Source: Rothia koreensis (GTDB lineage: Bacteria; Actinomycetota; Actinomycetes; Actinomycetales; Micrococcaceae). Taken from it: a stretch of DNA of 64,000 nucleotides. Each line of letters starts with the position of its first letter. The stretch's first letter is position 1. A program made the translations under genes and the position numbers. The notes under the pieces were generated by a model. It did not search any database, was not told where the DNA came from, and saw only the letters and a list, made by a program, of their open reading frames with translations. This document shows positions 9,329-18,890 of this stretch, in pieces. The DNA is taken from positions 737,776 through 801,775 of the forward strand of contig NZ_NOIQ01000001.1 in NCBI RefSeq assembly GCF_004136575.1, given 5' to 3'.

Positions 9329-9360
9329 GAAGGGCCCCTCCGTTCTCGGAGGGGCCCTTC
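9329..9360. terminator. Strong hairpin terminator after rpsT, shared with holA
   Basis: A perfect 14-bp stem (GAAGGGCCCCTCCG / CGGAGGGGCCCTTC) with a TTCT loop, followed on the plus strand by GTTGTCTC. It stands between the convergent rpsT and holA stops and can serve both. Confidence 0.85.
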
Positions 9361-9401
9361 GTTGTCTCACGCGGGGTTCGTCGGTTTCTCCCGATCCGCC
9401 C

Positions 9402-10406
9402 CTACCTGCGGGATCCGGCGGTGGAAAGATTCAGAACCGCACGTTCCAAGGCATAGACGGGATCCTGCGCCTCTCCTTTGACCTGGGCGTCTGCCGTGGC
9501 GAGACCGCGGATGACGTGGCTCAGTGACTCGGAACTGAACCTCCTCGCGTCCCGTTGGGCCTGTTCGACCTGCCACGGGGCCATGCCCAACGATTTCGCC
9601 AGAGAATTCGGGTTCTCCCGCCGCCCATGGACCTGGGCGATGTGTCTGACGCGCACCGCGAGGGCCCCGACCAGCGGAACGGGGTCTACCCCGGAGTCCA
9701 GGGCCTGCCTCAGTGCCCGGAGCGCAAATCCGCTGTTGCCGCCGACCGCGGCATCCGCAACCTTGAACGCGGTGACCTCGACCCGTCCGCCATAGTACTT
9801 TTCGACAACCTGGTCGGTGATCGTGGCCGGGCCATCGGCGATCAACTGGTGGCAGGCGGCCGCAAGTTCGGAGACGTCGCTCCCGGCGGCAGCGATCAGC
9901 ATGCGGGCGGCATCCGGTTCGATGCGCCTCTGCTCGACCCGGAATGTTTGGTGAACGAAGTCCGTCTTGTCCCGATCCGTTTTGAGAGGCTTGCACTCGA
10001 CCACCGGGTGCCCTTGCTTCTTCACGGAGTCGATGAGCCTCTTGCCGCGATTTCCGCCACCGTGGTGCAGGATCACGACCGATTCCGGATCCGAGGCTTC
10101 CACGTAGGGTACTGCCTCCGCCAGAAAGTCGTCATTCATTTTCTCGACCTCGGAGACGACGACCACCCGTGCGTCTCCGAACAAGGACGGGCTGGTGGCC
10201 ATCGCCAACGAGCCCGAAGAGTAGTCCTTGGCCGACATCTCGTGAACTTCGACGTCACCACGCGATGCCCGGACCTCGGCCACGATGCGCCGTCGCGCTT
10301 GGGCGGCGAAATACTCCTCGGGGCCGTAGAGCAGGATCACGGGCCCGGGCTCGACGTCACGCCACGTGGGTCCCGTGGATTCACGATTGCTTCGGCGAGG
10401 TGGCAC
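9402..10406 (-). CDS. holA: DNA polymerase III subunit delta
   Basis: About 334 residues. PGPVILLYGPEEYFA opens the AAA+-like domain I and SPSLFGDARVVVV is the beta-clamp-interacting region conserved in delta. The C-terminal helical collar domain carries SLAKSLGMAPWQVEQAQR. Delta opens the sliding clamp within the clamp loader. I favour the GTG at 10406, 6 nt after GGAG; the ATG at 10412 directly abuts that GGAG. The start lies inside the 3' end of comEC, so the genes overlap by about 26 nt and are probably coupled. Confidence 0.9.
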   Translation of the reverse strand: MPPRRSNRESTGPTWRDVEPGPVILLYGPEEYFAAQARRRIVAEVRASRGDVEVHEMSAKDYSSGSLAMATSPSLFGDARVVVVSEVEKMNDDFLAEAVPYVEASDPESVVILHHGGGNRGKRLIDSVKKQGHPVVECKPLKTDRDKTDFVHQTFRVEQRRIEPDAARMLIAAAGSDVSELAAACHQLIADGPATITDQVVEKYYGGRVEVTAFKVADAAVGGNSGFALRALRQALDSGVDPVPLVGALAVRVRHIAQVHGRRENPNSLAKSLGMAPWQVEQAQRDARRFSSESLSHVIRGLATADAQVKGEAQDPVYALERAVLNLSTAGSRR

Positions 10407-12081
10407 TGGCATCTCCGGAGGATAGGAACGGTGGAGCGAAACGGACCGATCGGTCACACATCTGAGGCGAGTCGGCGGCCCGGATCGTTTCCATACTATG
10501 GCTTCGGGCCGGGTCCAGACGAACAATGATGAGGGCGGAAACTGTGCTGAGCAGCGTGGCGATCGCGACGGGTGCGAGTCCCCCAAGGGCGGGGATGCGA
10601 GCCCCAGGCCACCGCGCCACGACCTCTGCTACGCTCTCAATCCAGCCAGCACCCCATCCCGCGCACATCGTCGCGGCGTCGGCCACTAGGGGCAACGGTG
10701 TGGCAAGCATCCCGACGATCGCGCAGACCGTGGCGACCGGAACCACGGGTGCGACCGCCACGTTGGCCGCAACCGAATACCCGCTCCAGAACCCACTGAC
10801 CCACAAGAGAACCGGCGTGCACCACAGGGTCGCCACGATTGTCATGGCCACCACGTCCGCGATGATCTCGGGCAGGACCACGGACAGAATCCTCTGCGCC
10901 GAAGGCCCTTGGAGCAGGATTCCGGCGGTGGCCAGAACCGAGAGAATGAACCCCACATTGCCCGCCATCGAGGCATCCGCGCACAGCAATGCGATGATGC
11001 TGAACCAGAGAGTCGCACTCGCCGTTCGCCCCCGCCCGAGAACCATCGCAGTTCCGCTCAAAAGTCCCATGGATGTGGCTCGCAGAACGGACGGTTCCGG
11101 TCCCACGAGTGCTGCGTAACCACCGACGACGACGACGCCCACCGCGAGCGTCACAGCACGCGGACAGCGTGTCCAGCGCAGTGATTGCACGCCGAGAAGG
11201 AACACGAGTGCCACGTTGGATCCGCTGACCGCCGTCAGATGGGTCAGGCCCGCTGTTCTGAGCGCTTCCTTGGCTCCCGCCGAGAGGGCGGAATCTTCGC
11301 CGTAGGCCATCCCCGTGACGAGGGCTGCGGTATCCGGTGTCAGCAGGCGGTAGGTTCTAGCGGACATCGTGTCCCGCATTCTTGCTCTCCACCACTGATC
11401 CGGACGGGTCCGGGAGTCGTTTCCGGCGGGAGACGTGAGCTGTGCAGAGACAATCCGGAGGTCAGGAGGCCCTGCGTCGTGTCGGAGCGGTATGGCCGTG
11501 ACCTGGTAGGTGCCCGGCTGAGGCCCACCCATCGCTTCCTGTACACGACCCGTCCCGAACCTCGCGGTATCTCTGTTTGCGTGCGGAGCCCCTTCTCCCC
11601 CGGATCTCGCGGATGTCGGCCACCACGTGGTTACCCTCACAGATCCGGAGACCCTTTCGCCCCCTGATTCGATGGCGACCACGCGGGCGTTCACCCCTGG
11701 AGCGTGGTCGTACCGTGCCACTCTGGCGCGCTGGTCCGGCTCAACGACGAGGTCCAACCGGGCCGTAGTTGTTGCCTCGGCGGCGACTCGGAGCGCGCGG
11801 TGAAGGTCCGAAGCAGGCGGAAGCGTGAACCAGAGGACTGAACCTGCCGCCACGCACATCGTCGACATGGTGGCCAGGCATCCGGACAGGACCTGAGCGC
11901 GTGCCCACCCGCGGCTGGCTGTCAGGGCCGCGGCCCCGGCTCCGGCGGCTCCCAGGATCCAGAACATCACGACGACGGGAAACTGATGTCCCGATCCCGT
12001 CACGCCGACCCAGGCCGCCGCGCACCACGAGGCGGCCGCGGCAGGCAGCAACCGGAGGTCCAGCACTCCACCCGGCCTCAT
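10381..12081 (-). CDS. comEC: ComEC/Rec2 family DNA-uptake channel protein, short form
   Basis: 566 residues. Hydrophobic N-terminal helices precede an extracytoplasmic OB-like region (about 100-230) and the Competence domain, with THLTAVSGSNVAL (about 290) and many later transmembrane helices. ComEC carries single-stranded DNA across the membrane in natural transformation. The protein ends shortly after the last helix; the C-terminal metallo-beta-lactamase (nuclease) domain of longer ComEC proteins is absent, and no frameshift remnant is seen since holA overlaps the end. The start overlaps the comEA stop as ATGA. Confidence 0.88.
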   Translation of the reverse strand: MRPGGVLDLRLLPAAAASWCAAAWVGVTGSGHQFPVVVMFWILGAAGAGAAALTASRGWARAQVLSGCLATMSTMCVAAGSVLWFTLPPASDLHRALRVAAEATTTARLDLVVEPDQRARVARYDHAPGVNARVVAIESGGERVSGSVRVTTWWPTSARSGGEGAPHANRDTARFGTGRVQEAMGGPQPGTYQVTAIPLRHDAGPPDLRIVSAQLTSPAGNDSRTRPDQWWRARMRDTMSARTYRLLTPDTAALVTGMAYGEDSALSAGAKEALRTAGLTHLTAVSGSNVALVFLLGVQSLRWTRCPRAVTLAVGVVVVGGYAALVGPEPSVLRATSMGLLSGTAMVLGRGRTASATLWFSIIALLCADASMAGNVGFILSVLATAGILLQGPSAQRILSVVLPEIIADVVAMTIVATLWCTPVLLWVSGFWSGYSVAANVAVAPVVPVATVCAIVGMLATPLPLVADAATMCAGWGAGWIESVAEVVARWPGARIPALGGLAPVAIATLLSTVSALIIVRLDPARSHSMETIRAADSPQMCDRSVRFAPPFLSSGDASATSPKQS

Positions 12082-13025
12082 ACCGTGACCAGGGGTTCCA
12101 GCGACGCCAAGAGTGTCGGCCCTATCCCGGGCACGGCGTCCAAATCCGAGACGGATCGGAACGGCCCGGACTGATTTCGCCAGTCCACGATGCGCTGAGC
12201 CAGTTTCGGACCGACCTTGGGCAGCGTCTGGAGTTCCTCGACGCTGGCCGTGTTCAGGTTGACCTTGCCGTGCGACGTCGCGCCGGGAGCCCCGCTCGAC
12301 GCAGACGCCCCCGGACCGGGCGCGGTACCCGTCCCCGAGGCCCGAGCGGATTCGGCTTCGGCATGGGTCGGGACGCGAATTTGTTGCCCCCGAGAAACCG
12401 TCTCCGCGAGATTCATGGCGTCCAGGTCCGCGTCGCCGGACGGACCGCCCGCTGCCCGGAGGGCATCATCGACGAGAGCGCCCTCCGGCACGTGCACCAG
12501 CCCCGGCCGGTTCACGGCACCGATGACATGCACGACAACGTCGCCCTCCCCGTCGCGCTCCGCGCCCTCCCCAGCCCCTCCGGTCCGGCCTGCGTCCGAG
12601 CCATGGGACCGATCCGGTGCCGCGCCGGTCGCAGCGGTCGAGGCCCCGGGGTTCCAGGGCACCGGCGTGCCGGAAACCATGACCTTCGCGTCCTCGAAGG
12701 ACGTGTCACGCGGGCTCACGACACAGGAAACGAGGAGACCGAGGGCCGCCAGACACACCAGGCCGAGCACCGCTCGCGGCGACACGAACCACCGGACGCC
12801 GCCGGTATTCCTCGACGCGTCCAGGTCGGTGCCCGGTGCGTCCCGCGGCGAGGCCTCTTCCGCGACGCCGTCGGTTTCGCGTGCCCTGGCACGGGCCATC
12901 ATCGCTTCGAGTCTCTCTCGTGCTTCGGGCCTTCCGACGCGACGGGCCGTGTGGACGCGGCGCCGACGGACCGAGCCACCGGGTCTGGATGTCCGGGAAG
13001 GGTCCACGTGTCCTTGCTGTTGCAT
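12078..13025 (-). CDS. comEA: ComEA family DNA-binding protein
   Basis: 315 residues: a basic, Arg-rich cytoplasmic N-terminus (1-78), one transmembrane helix (about 85-103), a low-complexity spacer, an SLBB domain (VVVHVIGAVNRPGLVHVPEG), a Gly/Ala/Pro linker and a C-terminal double helix-hairpin-helix (VNLNTASVEELQTLPKVGP, then LDAVPGIGP). ComEA binds double-stranded DNA outside the membrane and hands it to ComEC, here encoded immediately downstream with a 4-nt overlap. The basic N-terminus is longer than in Firmicutes ComEA. The start codon has only a weak ribosome binding site, so the N-terminus may be shorter. Confidence 0.9.
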   Translation of the reverse strand: MQQQGHVDPSRTSRPGGSVRRRRVHTARRVGRPEARERLEAMMARARARETDGVAEEASPRDAPGTDLDASRNTGGVRWFVSPRAVLGLVCLAALGLLVSCVVSPRDTSFEDAKVMVSGTPVPWNPGASTAATGAAPDRSHGSDAGRTGGAGEGAERDGEGDVVVHVIGAVNRPGLVHVPEGALVDDALRAAGGPSGDADLDAMNLAETVSRGQQIRVPTHAEAESARASGTGTAPGPGASASSGAPGATSHGKVNLNTASVEELQTLPKVGPKLAQRIVDWRNQSGPFRSVSDLDAVPGIGPTLLASLEPLVTV

Positions 13026-13118
13026 GCCGGCATCGTAGGTACACGTTGGGCTCCCGGACGCAGGCGCTTGACGCCATTGTCCCGGAATTGTGGAGGGGCC
13101 CGATGGTTTGTTGCCGGC

Positions 13119-14069
13119 TCAGCGCTCTGTGGAGGACAATCCGGGCACCCAGCGGGACGGAACGCTGACGGCACAGACGGGACCGAGACCCGTGTGCACA
13201 GCCAAAACCGGTGGGATGTTCGAGCGAAGAATCTGAATCGACTCCCCGAACTCACTGCGCAGCCTCTCGACCAGCAGGTCGGCCAGGCTGCCACCATAGA
13301 AATCCTGCAGGGCGACGACGGCCCGGCCATCACCACGGCTCGACAGGTCGGCGTCCTTCGCCACCGCGGTCGAAGCATCCTCGATCACGAGCTCGATGAG
13401 TCTCTTGACCGCCGCTGTTTCCTGGCGGGGCCGCTCAAGGTACTTGAGCTTCCCGTCCGCGATGGTCGCGATCGGGCGAATGCTGAACATCTGCCCGACC
13501 ATGGCGAGGCTCTTCGGGATTCGCCCGCTCCTGGCGAGGGCATCGAGTCGTGGAACGTAGAAGATGAGTCGGGCAGACTGCGCGGCCTCGATCGCGGCCC
13601 GTTGGACCTCGTCCGGCCCGCCGCCGGCCCGTGCGGCGTCCAGGGCCGCAGCCACGGCGAATCCTTGCCCCATGGCCGCGCTGCGGGAATCGACCACGCG
13701 CACGGATACGGGCGCCTGACGAGCACTTCCACGAGCCGAGTCGACGGTCCCCGACAGTTCCCCCGAGAGATGGATCGAGACGATGTGTTCGTACCCGTCC
13801 GCGGCGAGCGCCTCGTACACGGAGGCGAAGGCACCCGGAGAGGGTCGCGACGTCGTCATGCGCCGGCCCTCGGCCGTGGCGACCACCAGGCGTTCCTGGA
13901 CGCCGGGGTCGTCATTGTTCGTGTAGATCTGGCTGTCGATCATCAGCGGCAGCGAGATCCGTGCGAACCCACCGTCCTCGGCCCAGCGCTCGGTCACAGA
14001 CGGATCGAGCCCCGCCGCCGAGTCCGTCACCACGGCGACCCGGCAGCGGGGCTCGATTCCGGTATTCAT
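13119..14069 (-). CDS. DegV family (fatty-acid-binding) protein
   Basis: 316 residues with the DegV fold: VAVVTDSAAGL at the N-terminus, MTTSRPSPGAFASVYEAL and IVSIHLSGELSGTVDSAR in domain 1, then LDALARSGRIPKSLAMVGQ and a C-terminal VLAVHTGLGPVCAV. DegV/FakB proteins bind a single fatty acid; in FakA-FakB systems the kinase phosphorylates that acid. No fakA-like gene is next to it. It begins 9 nt after leuS and may be co-transcribed with it. Confidence 0.88.
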   Translation of the reverse strand: MNTGIEPRCRVAVVTDSAAGLDPSVTERWAEDGGFARISLPLMIDSQIYTNNDDPGVQERLVVATAEGRRMTTSRPSPGAFASVYEALAADGYEHIVSIHLSGELSGTVDSARGSARQAPVSVRVVDSRSAAMGQGFAVAAALDAARAGGGPDEVQRAAIEAAQSARLIFYVPRLDALARSGRIPKSLAMVGQMFSIRPIATIADGKLKYLERPRQETAAVKRLIELVIEDASTAVAKDADLSSRGDGRAVVALQDFYGGSLADLLVERLRSEFGESIQILRSNIPPVLAVHTGLGPVCAVSVPSRWVPGLSSTER

Positions 14070-14078
14070 CGTTTCAGC

Positions 14079-16583
14079 CTAGACCACGATGTTCACGAGT
14101 TTCGGCTCGCGCACGATGACCTTGCGAATCGGCGCTTCGCCGATGTGCTTCCGGACCGCGTCGTCCTCGAGGGCCAGGCGCTCGAGTTCTTCGGCGTCGA
14201 TATTCTTGGACACCTCGAGGCGGGCGCGAACCTTCCCCTTGATCTGGACCACGGCCGTGACCGTGTCCTCCACCAGGAGCATCGGGTCGACGGTCGGCCA
14301 ACCGGCCGTCAGGACCGGGGTGTCGTGGCCCAGCTCGTGCCAGAGATCTTCCGCGGTGTACGGAGCGTAGAGCGAGAGCAGGACAGCCACGGCCTCGCTC
14401 GCTTCCCGGACTGCAGGATCGGAGGTGCCTGGTCCCGAATCGATCGCCTTGCGGGTCGCGTTGACCAGTTCCATGGTCTTGGCCACGACGACGTTGAACT
14501 TGTGCGCATCCACCGCCTGCTCGGCCTCGTGGATGGTCTTGTGGGTGACTCGGCGCAGTGCCTCGTCCCCGCCGTCCGCGGCTGTGTCCGGATCGGACGA
14601 AACGTCCTGTCCGAGCCGCCAGGCGCGGGCCAGGAACTTGCCGGCGCCCCCGGGAGAGACGTCTGCCCAGTCGACGTCGTCCTCGGGCGGGGACGCGAAG
14701 ACCATGGTGGTGCGGACCGCGTCCACCCCGTACTCGTTGAGCTGCTGGCCGAGATCCACCCCGTTGCCGAGGGACTTGGACATGGCCTTGCCCTGGTTGA
14801 GCACCTGGCCCTGGTTCAGCAGGGCACGGAACGGTTCGTCGTAGTCCAGGTACCCCAGGTCGCGAATGACCTTGACGAAGAACCTGGAGTAGAGCAGGTG
14901 AAGGATCGCGTGCTCGACGCCGCCCACGTACTGGTCGACCGGCTCCCACCGGCGAAGTGCATCGGGGTCGAAGGCGCCTGTCTCGAGATCAGGCGACACG
15001 AAGCGGAGGAAGTACCAGGAAGAGTCCACGAAGGTGTCCATCGTGTCCGTGTCGCGCTGTGCGGGTCCCGAGCAGTTCGGGCATTCGACGTTGACCCAGT
15101 CCTTGGCCGCGGCCAGAGGCGACTGCCCCTTGGGCGCCAGGTCCTCGCCCTTGAGATCGGACGGAAGCCGCACCGGCAGTTGGTCTTCAGGGACCGGGAC
15201 CTCACCGCACTGGGCGCAATGGATGATCGGGATGGGCGCGCCCCAGAATCGCTGGCGAGAGAGCAACCAGTCGCGGAGCCGGAAGATGGTCTGGCCCTCG
15301 CCGTGCCCCTTCTCCTCGAGAAGAGCGATGGCCCGGGATATGGCTTCTTCCTTGCCCAATCCGTTCAGGGGCCCCGAGTTGACCAGCGTCCCGGCGCCGA
15401 TCGTGGCCTCTCCCGTGTCCGCCGGGTCGCCTTCCCCTGTGTCCACCACGACCCGCACGGGCAGGTCGAAGGCTCGGGCGAAGTCCAGGTCGCGCTGATC
15501 GTGGGCGGGTACCGCCATGATGGCGCCCGTACCGTAGTCGGCGAGCACGTAGTCGGCGGCCCAGATCGGCAGTTCCTCGCCGGTCAGCGGGTTCACCGCG
15601 GTGCGGCCGAGGAAGACCCCGGTCTTGGGGCGATCGCTCGACTGACGCTCGATGTCGGAGAAGGCCTTGACCTCTTCCCTGTACGCATCCAGAGCCTCGG
15701 CCTGCTCCTCCGCGACCAAGTCCAGAGCGAGCTCGGAATCCGCGGCCACCACGAAGAACGTATTGCCGTACAGGGTGTCGGGACGGGTCGTGAAGACCGA
15801 GAGTTCGTCGGCGGGCTTACCGCCACCCGCGTTGATCGTGAAGCGAACCTGGGCGCCCTCGGAGCGGCCGATCCAGTTGCGCTGCATGGCCAGCACCCGA
15901 TCCGGCCAGTGGCCCTCGAGCTGTTCCATGTCGTCCAGGAGCTGGTCGGCGTACTCGGTGATCCTGAAGTACCACTGGTTCAGGGACTTCTTCGTCACCT
16001 GCGTCCCGCAACGCTCGCAGGCCCCGTTGACCACCTGCTCGTTGGCGAGCACCGTCTGGTCCTTGGGGCACCAATTGACCGGCGAATCCTTCCGGTAGGC
16101 CAAGCCCTTGGAGTAGAACTGCTGGAACAACCATTGGGTCCACCGGTAGTACTCGGGGTCCGAGGTGTGCAGCCGTCGGGACCAGTCCACCGCGATCCCG
16201 TACCGCTTGAACGACGCCGCCTGCGTCTCGATGTTCTTGTAGGTCCACTCCGCCGGGTGAGTGTTGTTCTTGATGGCCGCGTTCTCCGCGGGGAGGCCGA
16301 AGGAGTCCCATCCGATCGGGTGCAGGACGTCGTAACCCTTCTGCATCCAGAAGCGGCTGACCACGTCACCCATCGCGAAGGCCTCCGCGTGCCCCATGTG
16401 AAGATCTCCCGAAGGGTACGGGAACATGTCCAGGACGTATCGGCGTTCCTTGGAACCGTCGTCGAGCGGGGCGAAGACATTCTCGCGCTCCCAATAGTCC
16501 GCCCACGTGGCTTCCATCGAGGCGAAATCGTAGGATTTCTCCTCGGCGTCTCGTGAGGGATTCTCTCCAACCGTCTGCGGCAC
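14079..16583 (-). CDS. leuS: Leucyl-tRNA synthetase
   Basis: 834 residues from the GTG at 16583, which has AAGGAAA upstream; an ATG farther out lacks a binding site. The class I signatures are present: [15 protein letters not shown] (HIGH equivalent at 62-65) and AMSKSLGN (KMSKS equivalent near 600). The CP1 editing domain lies between them, with an intact HDQRD segment. The enzyme charges tRNA-Leu and hydrolyses mischarged products. No T-box leader could be recognised in the 184-nt gap to the divergent hydrolase gene. Confidence 0.97.
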   Translation of the reverse strand: MPQTVGENPSRDAEEKSYDFASMEATWADYWERENVFAPLDDGSKERRYVLDMFPYPSGDLHMGHAEAFAMGDVVSRFWMQKGYDVLHPIGWDSFGLPAENAAIKNNTHPAEWTYKNIETQAASFKRYGIAVDWSRRLHTSDPEYYRWTQWLFQQFYSKGLAYRKDSPVNWCPKDQTVLANEQVVNGACERCGTQVTKKSLNQWYFRITEYADQLLDDMEQLEGHWPDRVLAMQRNWIGRSEGAQVRFTINAGGGKPADELSVFTTRPDTLYGNTFFVVAADSELALDLVAEEQAEALDAYREEVKAFSDIERQSSDRPKTGVFLGRTAVNPLTGEELPIWAADYVLADYGTGAIMAVPAHDQRDLDFARAFDLPVRVVVDTGEGDPADTGEATIGAGTLVNSGPLNGLGKEEAISRAIALLEEKGHGEGQTIFRLRDWLLSRQRFWGAPIPIIHCAQCGEVPVPEDQLPVRLPSDLKGEDLAPKGQSPLAAAKDWVNVECPNCSGPAQRDTDTMDTFVDSSWYFLRFVSPDLETGAFDPDALRRWEPVDQYVGGVEHAILHLLYSRFFVKVIRDLGYLDYDEPFRALLNQGQVLNQGKAMSKSLGNGVDLGQQLNEYGVDAVRTTMVFASPPEDDVDWADVSPGGAGKFLARAWRLGQDVSSDPDTAADGGDEALRRVTHKTIHEAEQAVDAHKFNVVVAKTMELVNATRKAIDSGPGTSDPAVREASEAVAVLLSLYAPYTAEDLWHELGHDTPVLTAGWPTVDPMLLVEDTVTAVVQIKGKVRARLEVSKNIDAEELERLALEDDAVRKHIGEAPIRKVIVREPKLVNIVV

Positions 16584-16767
16584 AGTGTTTCCTTTGCGCT
16601 TGTCTGTGGTGAAAGTCCGTGGTCCGGGCACGCTCCCGCCTGGACATCTCATCAGGGTTGCTCACAGTCTAACGTGTCGGCGCGTCCCCGCCCGATTCGC
16701 TTGTAAGGTGATGACCGGTTGCCCGTGCCTACGGCGGGCACCGTTTCCCTACCCCAGGAGCCCCAGC

Positions 16768-17766
16768 GTGCCACGTTCCCGGAGAATTCCTCAGACCCCG
16801 GCGCCCTCGCGTCCCACGACAGTCTTCGAGAAGACACCCGTCGGCGGGCTTTTTCCCCACGAGGCGGAATTCGCGAGCAACGGCGCCCGCGTGCGCTACT
16901 GGACCTACACGGGGCGTGATTCCCGGGACGAGGACGCCGTGATGTTGCTGGTCCACGGATTCCGCGGAGACCACCACGGCCTCGCCCTGATCGCCGAGGC
17001 TCTGGCCTCGCGGTGGGACGTCGTGGTCCCGGACCTTCCCGGGTTCGGAAAATCCGAGCCCCTCACGACACGTGAACACGATGTCGCGGCCTACGCCGAC
17101 GTCGTCTCCGACCTTGTGCAGCTGATCGGCAGTCGCCCGGTCGTGCTGGTCGGACATTCCTTCGGGTCCGTGGTTGCCGCCGCCGTCGCCGCCCAACGCC
17201 CAGCCCCCGTGGCCGGTCTGGCCCTGATCAATCCGATCTGCGAACCCGCGCTGGAATCCTCCGCACGGATCCCTTCCCTGGCCGCGGCCGCGTTCTACCG
17301 CGTGTGCGCTGCCCTCCCCGGCCGGTGGGGCAACGCGCTCGTCAGATCGTCCGTCGTGACCCGGATTTCCTCGTTGCTCATGATGAAGACCAAGGACCCG
17401 GAGTTGCGGCGCTTCATCAACGGCCAGCACGATGCCTATTTCGGCAGCTTCGCATCCCGCACCGTGGTGCTCGAGGCCTACAGGGCATCGATCCGGGACA
17501 CCGTTCGGGACTCCGCCCCGCGAGTCGCCGTGCCGACCCTCCTGGTGGCTGCCGAAAAGGACGATCTCGGGTCCATTCCCGGTCAGGAAAGTCTCGCCCA
17601 GACGTTCCCGAACGCCCGGCTTGAGGTGATCCCTGACGTCGGCCATCTCATTCACTACGAGACGCCGCGCAGGGCGGCGGCGATGATCGACGGATTCGCC
17701 GACGAGCTGGAACTCGCCCAGAACGGCTCGTCCCCGACCACGCGGAGACCGGAGGCCGCACGATGA
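16768..17766 (+). CDS. Alpha/beta hydrolase
   Basis: 332 residues from GTG 16768, 7 nt after CAGGAG. The fold is clear: LLVHGFRGDHHG (oxyanion loop), VLVGHSFGSVV (nucleophile elbow, Ser in GHSFG), an acidic residue in AAEKDDLGS and the catalytic His in VGHLIHYE. The first 25 residues are basic and Pro-rich without a signal peptide. The substrate cannot be told; such proteins include esterases, epoxide hydrolases and peptidases. It overlaps the following glycosyltransferase by 4 nt (ATGA), so the two are translated together and may act on the same envelope compound. Confidence 0.85.
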   Translation: MPRSRRIPQTPAPSRPTTVFEKTPVGGLFPHEAEFASNGARVRYWTYTGRDSRDEDAVMLLVHGFRGDHHGLALIAEALASRWDVVVPDLPGFGKSEPLTTREHDVAAYADVVSDLVQLIGSRPVVLVGHSFGSVVAAAVAAQRPAPVAGLALINPICEPALESSARIPSLAAAAFYRVCAALPGRWGNALVRSSVVTRISSLLMMKTKDPELRRFINGQHDAYFGSFASRTVVLEAYRASIRDTVRDSAPRVAVPTLLVAAEKDDLGSIPGQESLAQTFPNARLEVIPDVGHLIHYETPRRAAAMIDGFADELELAQNGSSPTTRRPEAAR

Positions 17767-18884
17767 CGCACCAGAATCCCGGCCGCGCAGGTTTGCGCCT
17801 GCTCGTGGACGCCCGCTACGTTCGCCCCGTCCACGACGGAATCAGCAGGTACACGGCGAGCCTTCTGCACAGCCTCGCTCGCTGCATCGAGTCGGGCGAG
17901 TATCCGGGCCTCGCGGTCGCGATGCTCGTGAGTGACGACGCCCAACTCGACCAGTTGCCGCCCCTTCCGAGCGTGCGCGGTTACTCGCCCACCGGCCCCC
18001 TGGAACCACTCAGCGCGCTCGCCGTCAACCGGTTCCGGCCCGACGTCGTCTTCTCTCCGATGCAGACGATGGGGTCGTGGGGCCGAAAGTACAAGCTGAT
18101 CCTGACCCTGCACGACCTCATCTACTACGACCACCCGGAACCACCCGGTTTCCTTCCGGCGCCCGTGCGTATCGGCTGGCGCTTGTTCCACCGGTCCTAC
18201 CTGCCCCAGCGGCTGCTCCTCAACCGGGCCGACGCCGTGGCGACCGTGAGCAGGACGACGGCATCACTCATCCGAGAGCACGACCTCACGACCCGCCCGG
18301 TCACCGTGATCCCCAACGCTCCGCCGAGAGGGATCGGCGTCACCCGGGAGCAGGCCCTCGACCGAGCTGCACACCGGCGCAAGAGCCTCGTCTACATGGG
18401 TTCCGCGATGCCGTACAAGGGAGTCGACCTGCTGATCCGCGGCATCGAGCACCTCCCCGACTATGAGCTCCATCTGCTCTCGAGGTACGACCCGCGCCGG
18501 AAGGAAGAGCTCCGGGCGATCGTGCCCCAGGGGGCCTCGGTGACCTTCCACGACGGCGTCACGGACGAAGACTACCGGCGTCTCCTCGGGACCTGCACCG
18601 CCCTGGTGACGGCCAGTTCGGCGGAAGGCTACGGGCTGCCCCTCGCGGAGGCCGCGGCGGAAGGAACCGCCCGCATCGTCTCCGACATCCCGATTTTCCG
18701 CGAAATAGCCCCGAACGCGGCTCACATCGATTTCTCACACCCCGGAGAATTCGCGGAGGCCGTTCGGAACCTCGAAGACCCGGACACCTACCGAGCGGCG
18801 GCTCTAGGCGCGCTCGACGACGCCGCACGATACAGCTGGGACGACTCGGCACGGGAACTCATCGGACTCGCCCAGTCGCTCTGA
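17763..18884 (+). CDS. Glycosyltransferase family 1/GT4 type
   Basis: 373 residues with two Rossmann halves (GT-B fold). The N-terminus LRLLVDARYVRPVHDGISRY is the acceptor-domain opening of mannosyltransferase-like GT4 enzymes. The C-terminal half has VYMGSAMPYKGVDLLI and ASSAEGYGLPLAEAAAEG, whose EGYGLPLAE is the donor-binding E-x7-E motif. It probably transfers a hexose from a nucleotide sugar; donor and acceptor are unknown. It is coupled to the hydrolase gene upstream and converges on priA with a 6-nt gap, so terminators for either gene are not obvious. Confidence 0.85.
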   Translation: MTHQNPGRAGLRLLVDARYVRPVHDGISRYTASLLHSLARCIESGEYPGLAVAMLVSDDAQLDQLPPLPSVRGYSPTGPLEPLSALAVNRFRPDVVFSPMQTMGSWGRKYKLILTLHDLIYYDHPEPPGFLPAPVRIGWRLFHRSYLPQRLLLNRADAVATVSRTTASLIREHDLTTRPVTVIPNAPPRGIGVTREQALDRAAHRRKSLVYMGSAMPYKGVDLLIRGIEHLPDYELHLLSRYDPRRKEELRAIVPQGASVTFHDGVTDEDYRRLLGTCTALVTASSAEGYGLPLAEAAAEGTARIVSDIPIFREIAPNAAHIDFSHPGEFAEAVRNLEDPDTYRAAALGALDDAARYSWDDSARELIGLAQSL

Positions 18885-18890
18885 ACTGCG

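Noticed and set aside
11901..16556. Very long plus-strand open frame opposite comEC, comEA, degV and leuS
   Set aside because: It is a high-GC antisense frame; the minus-strand genes have complete, recognisable domains, and the translation is Arg/Gly/His-rich without motifs.
16584..16767. T-box or other riboswitch ahead of leuS
   Set aside because: No specifier/antiterminator pattern (TGGN core) could be recognised, and actinobacterial leuS usually lacks one.
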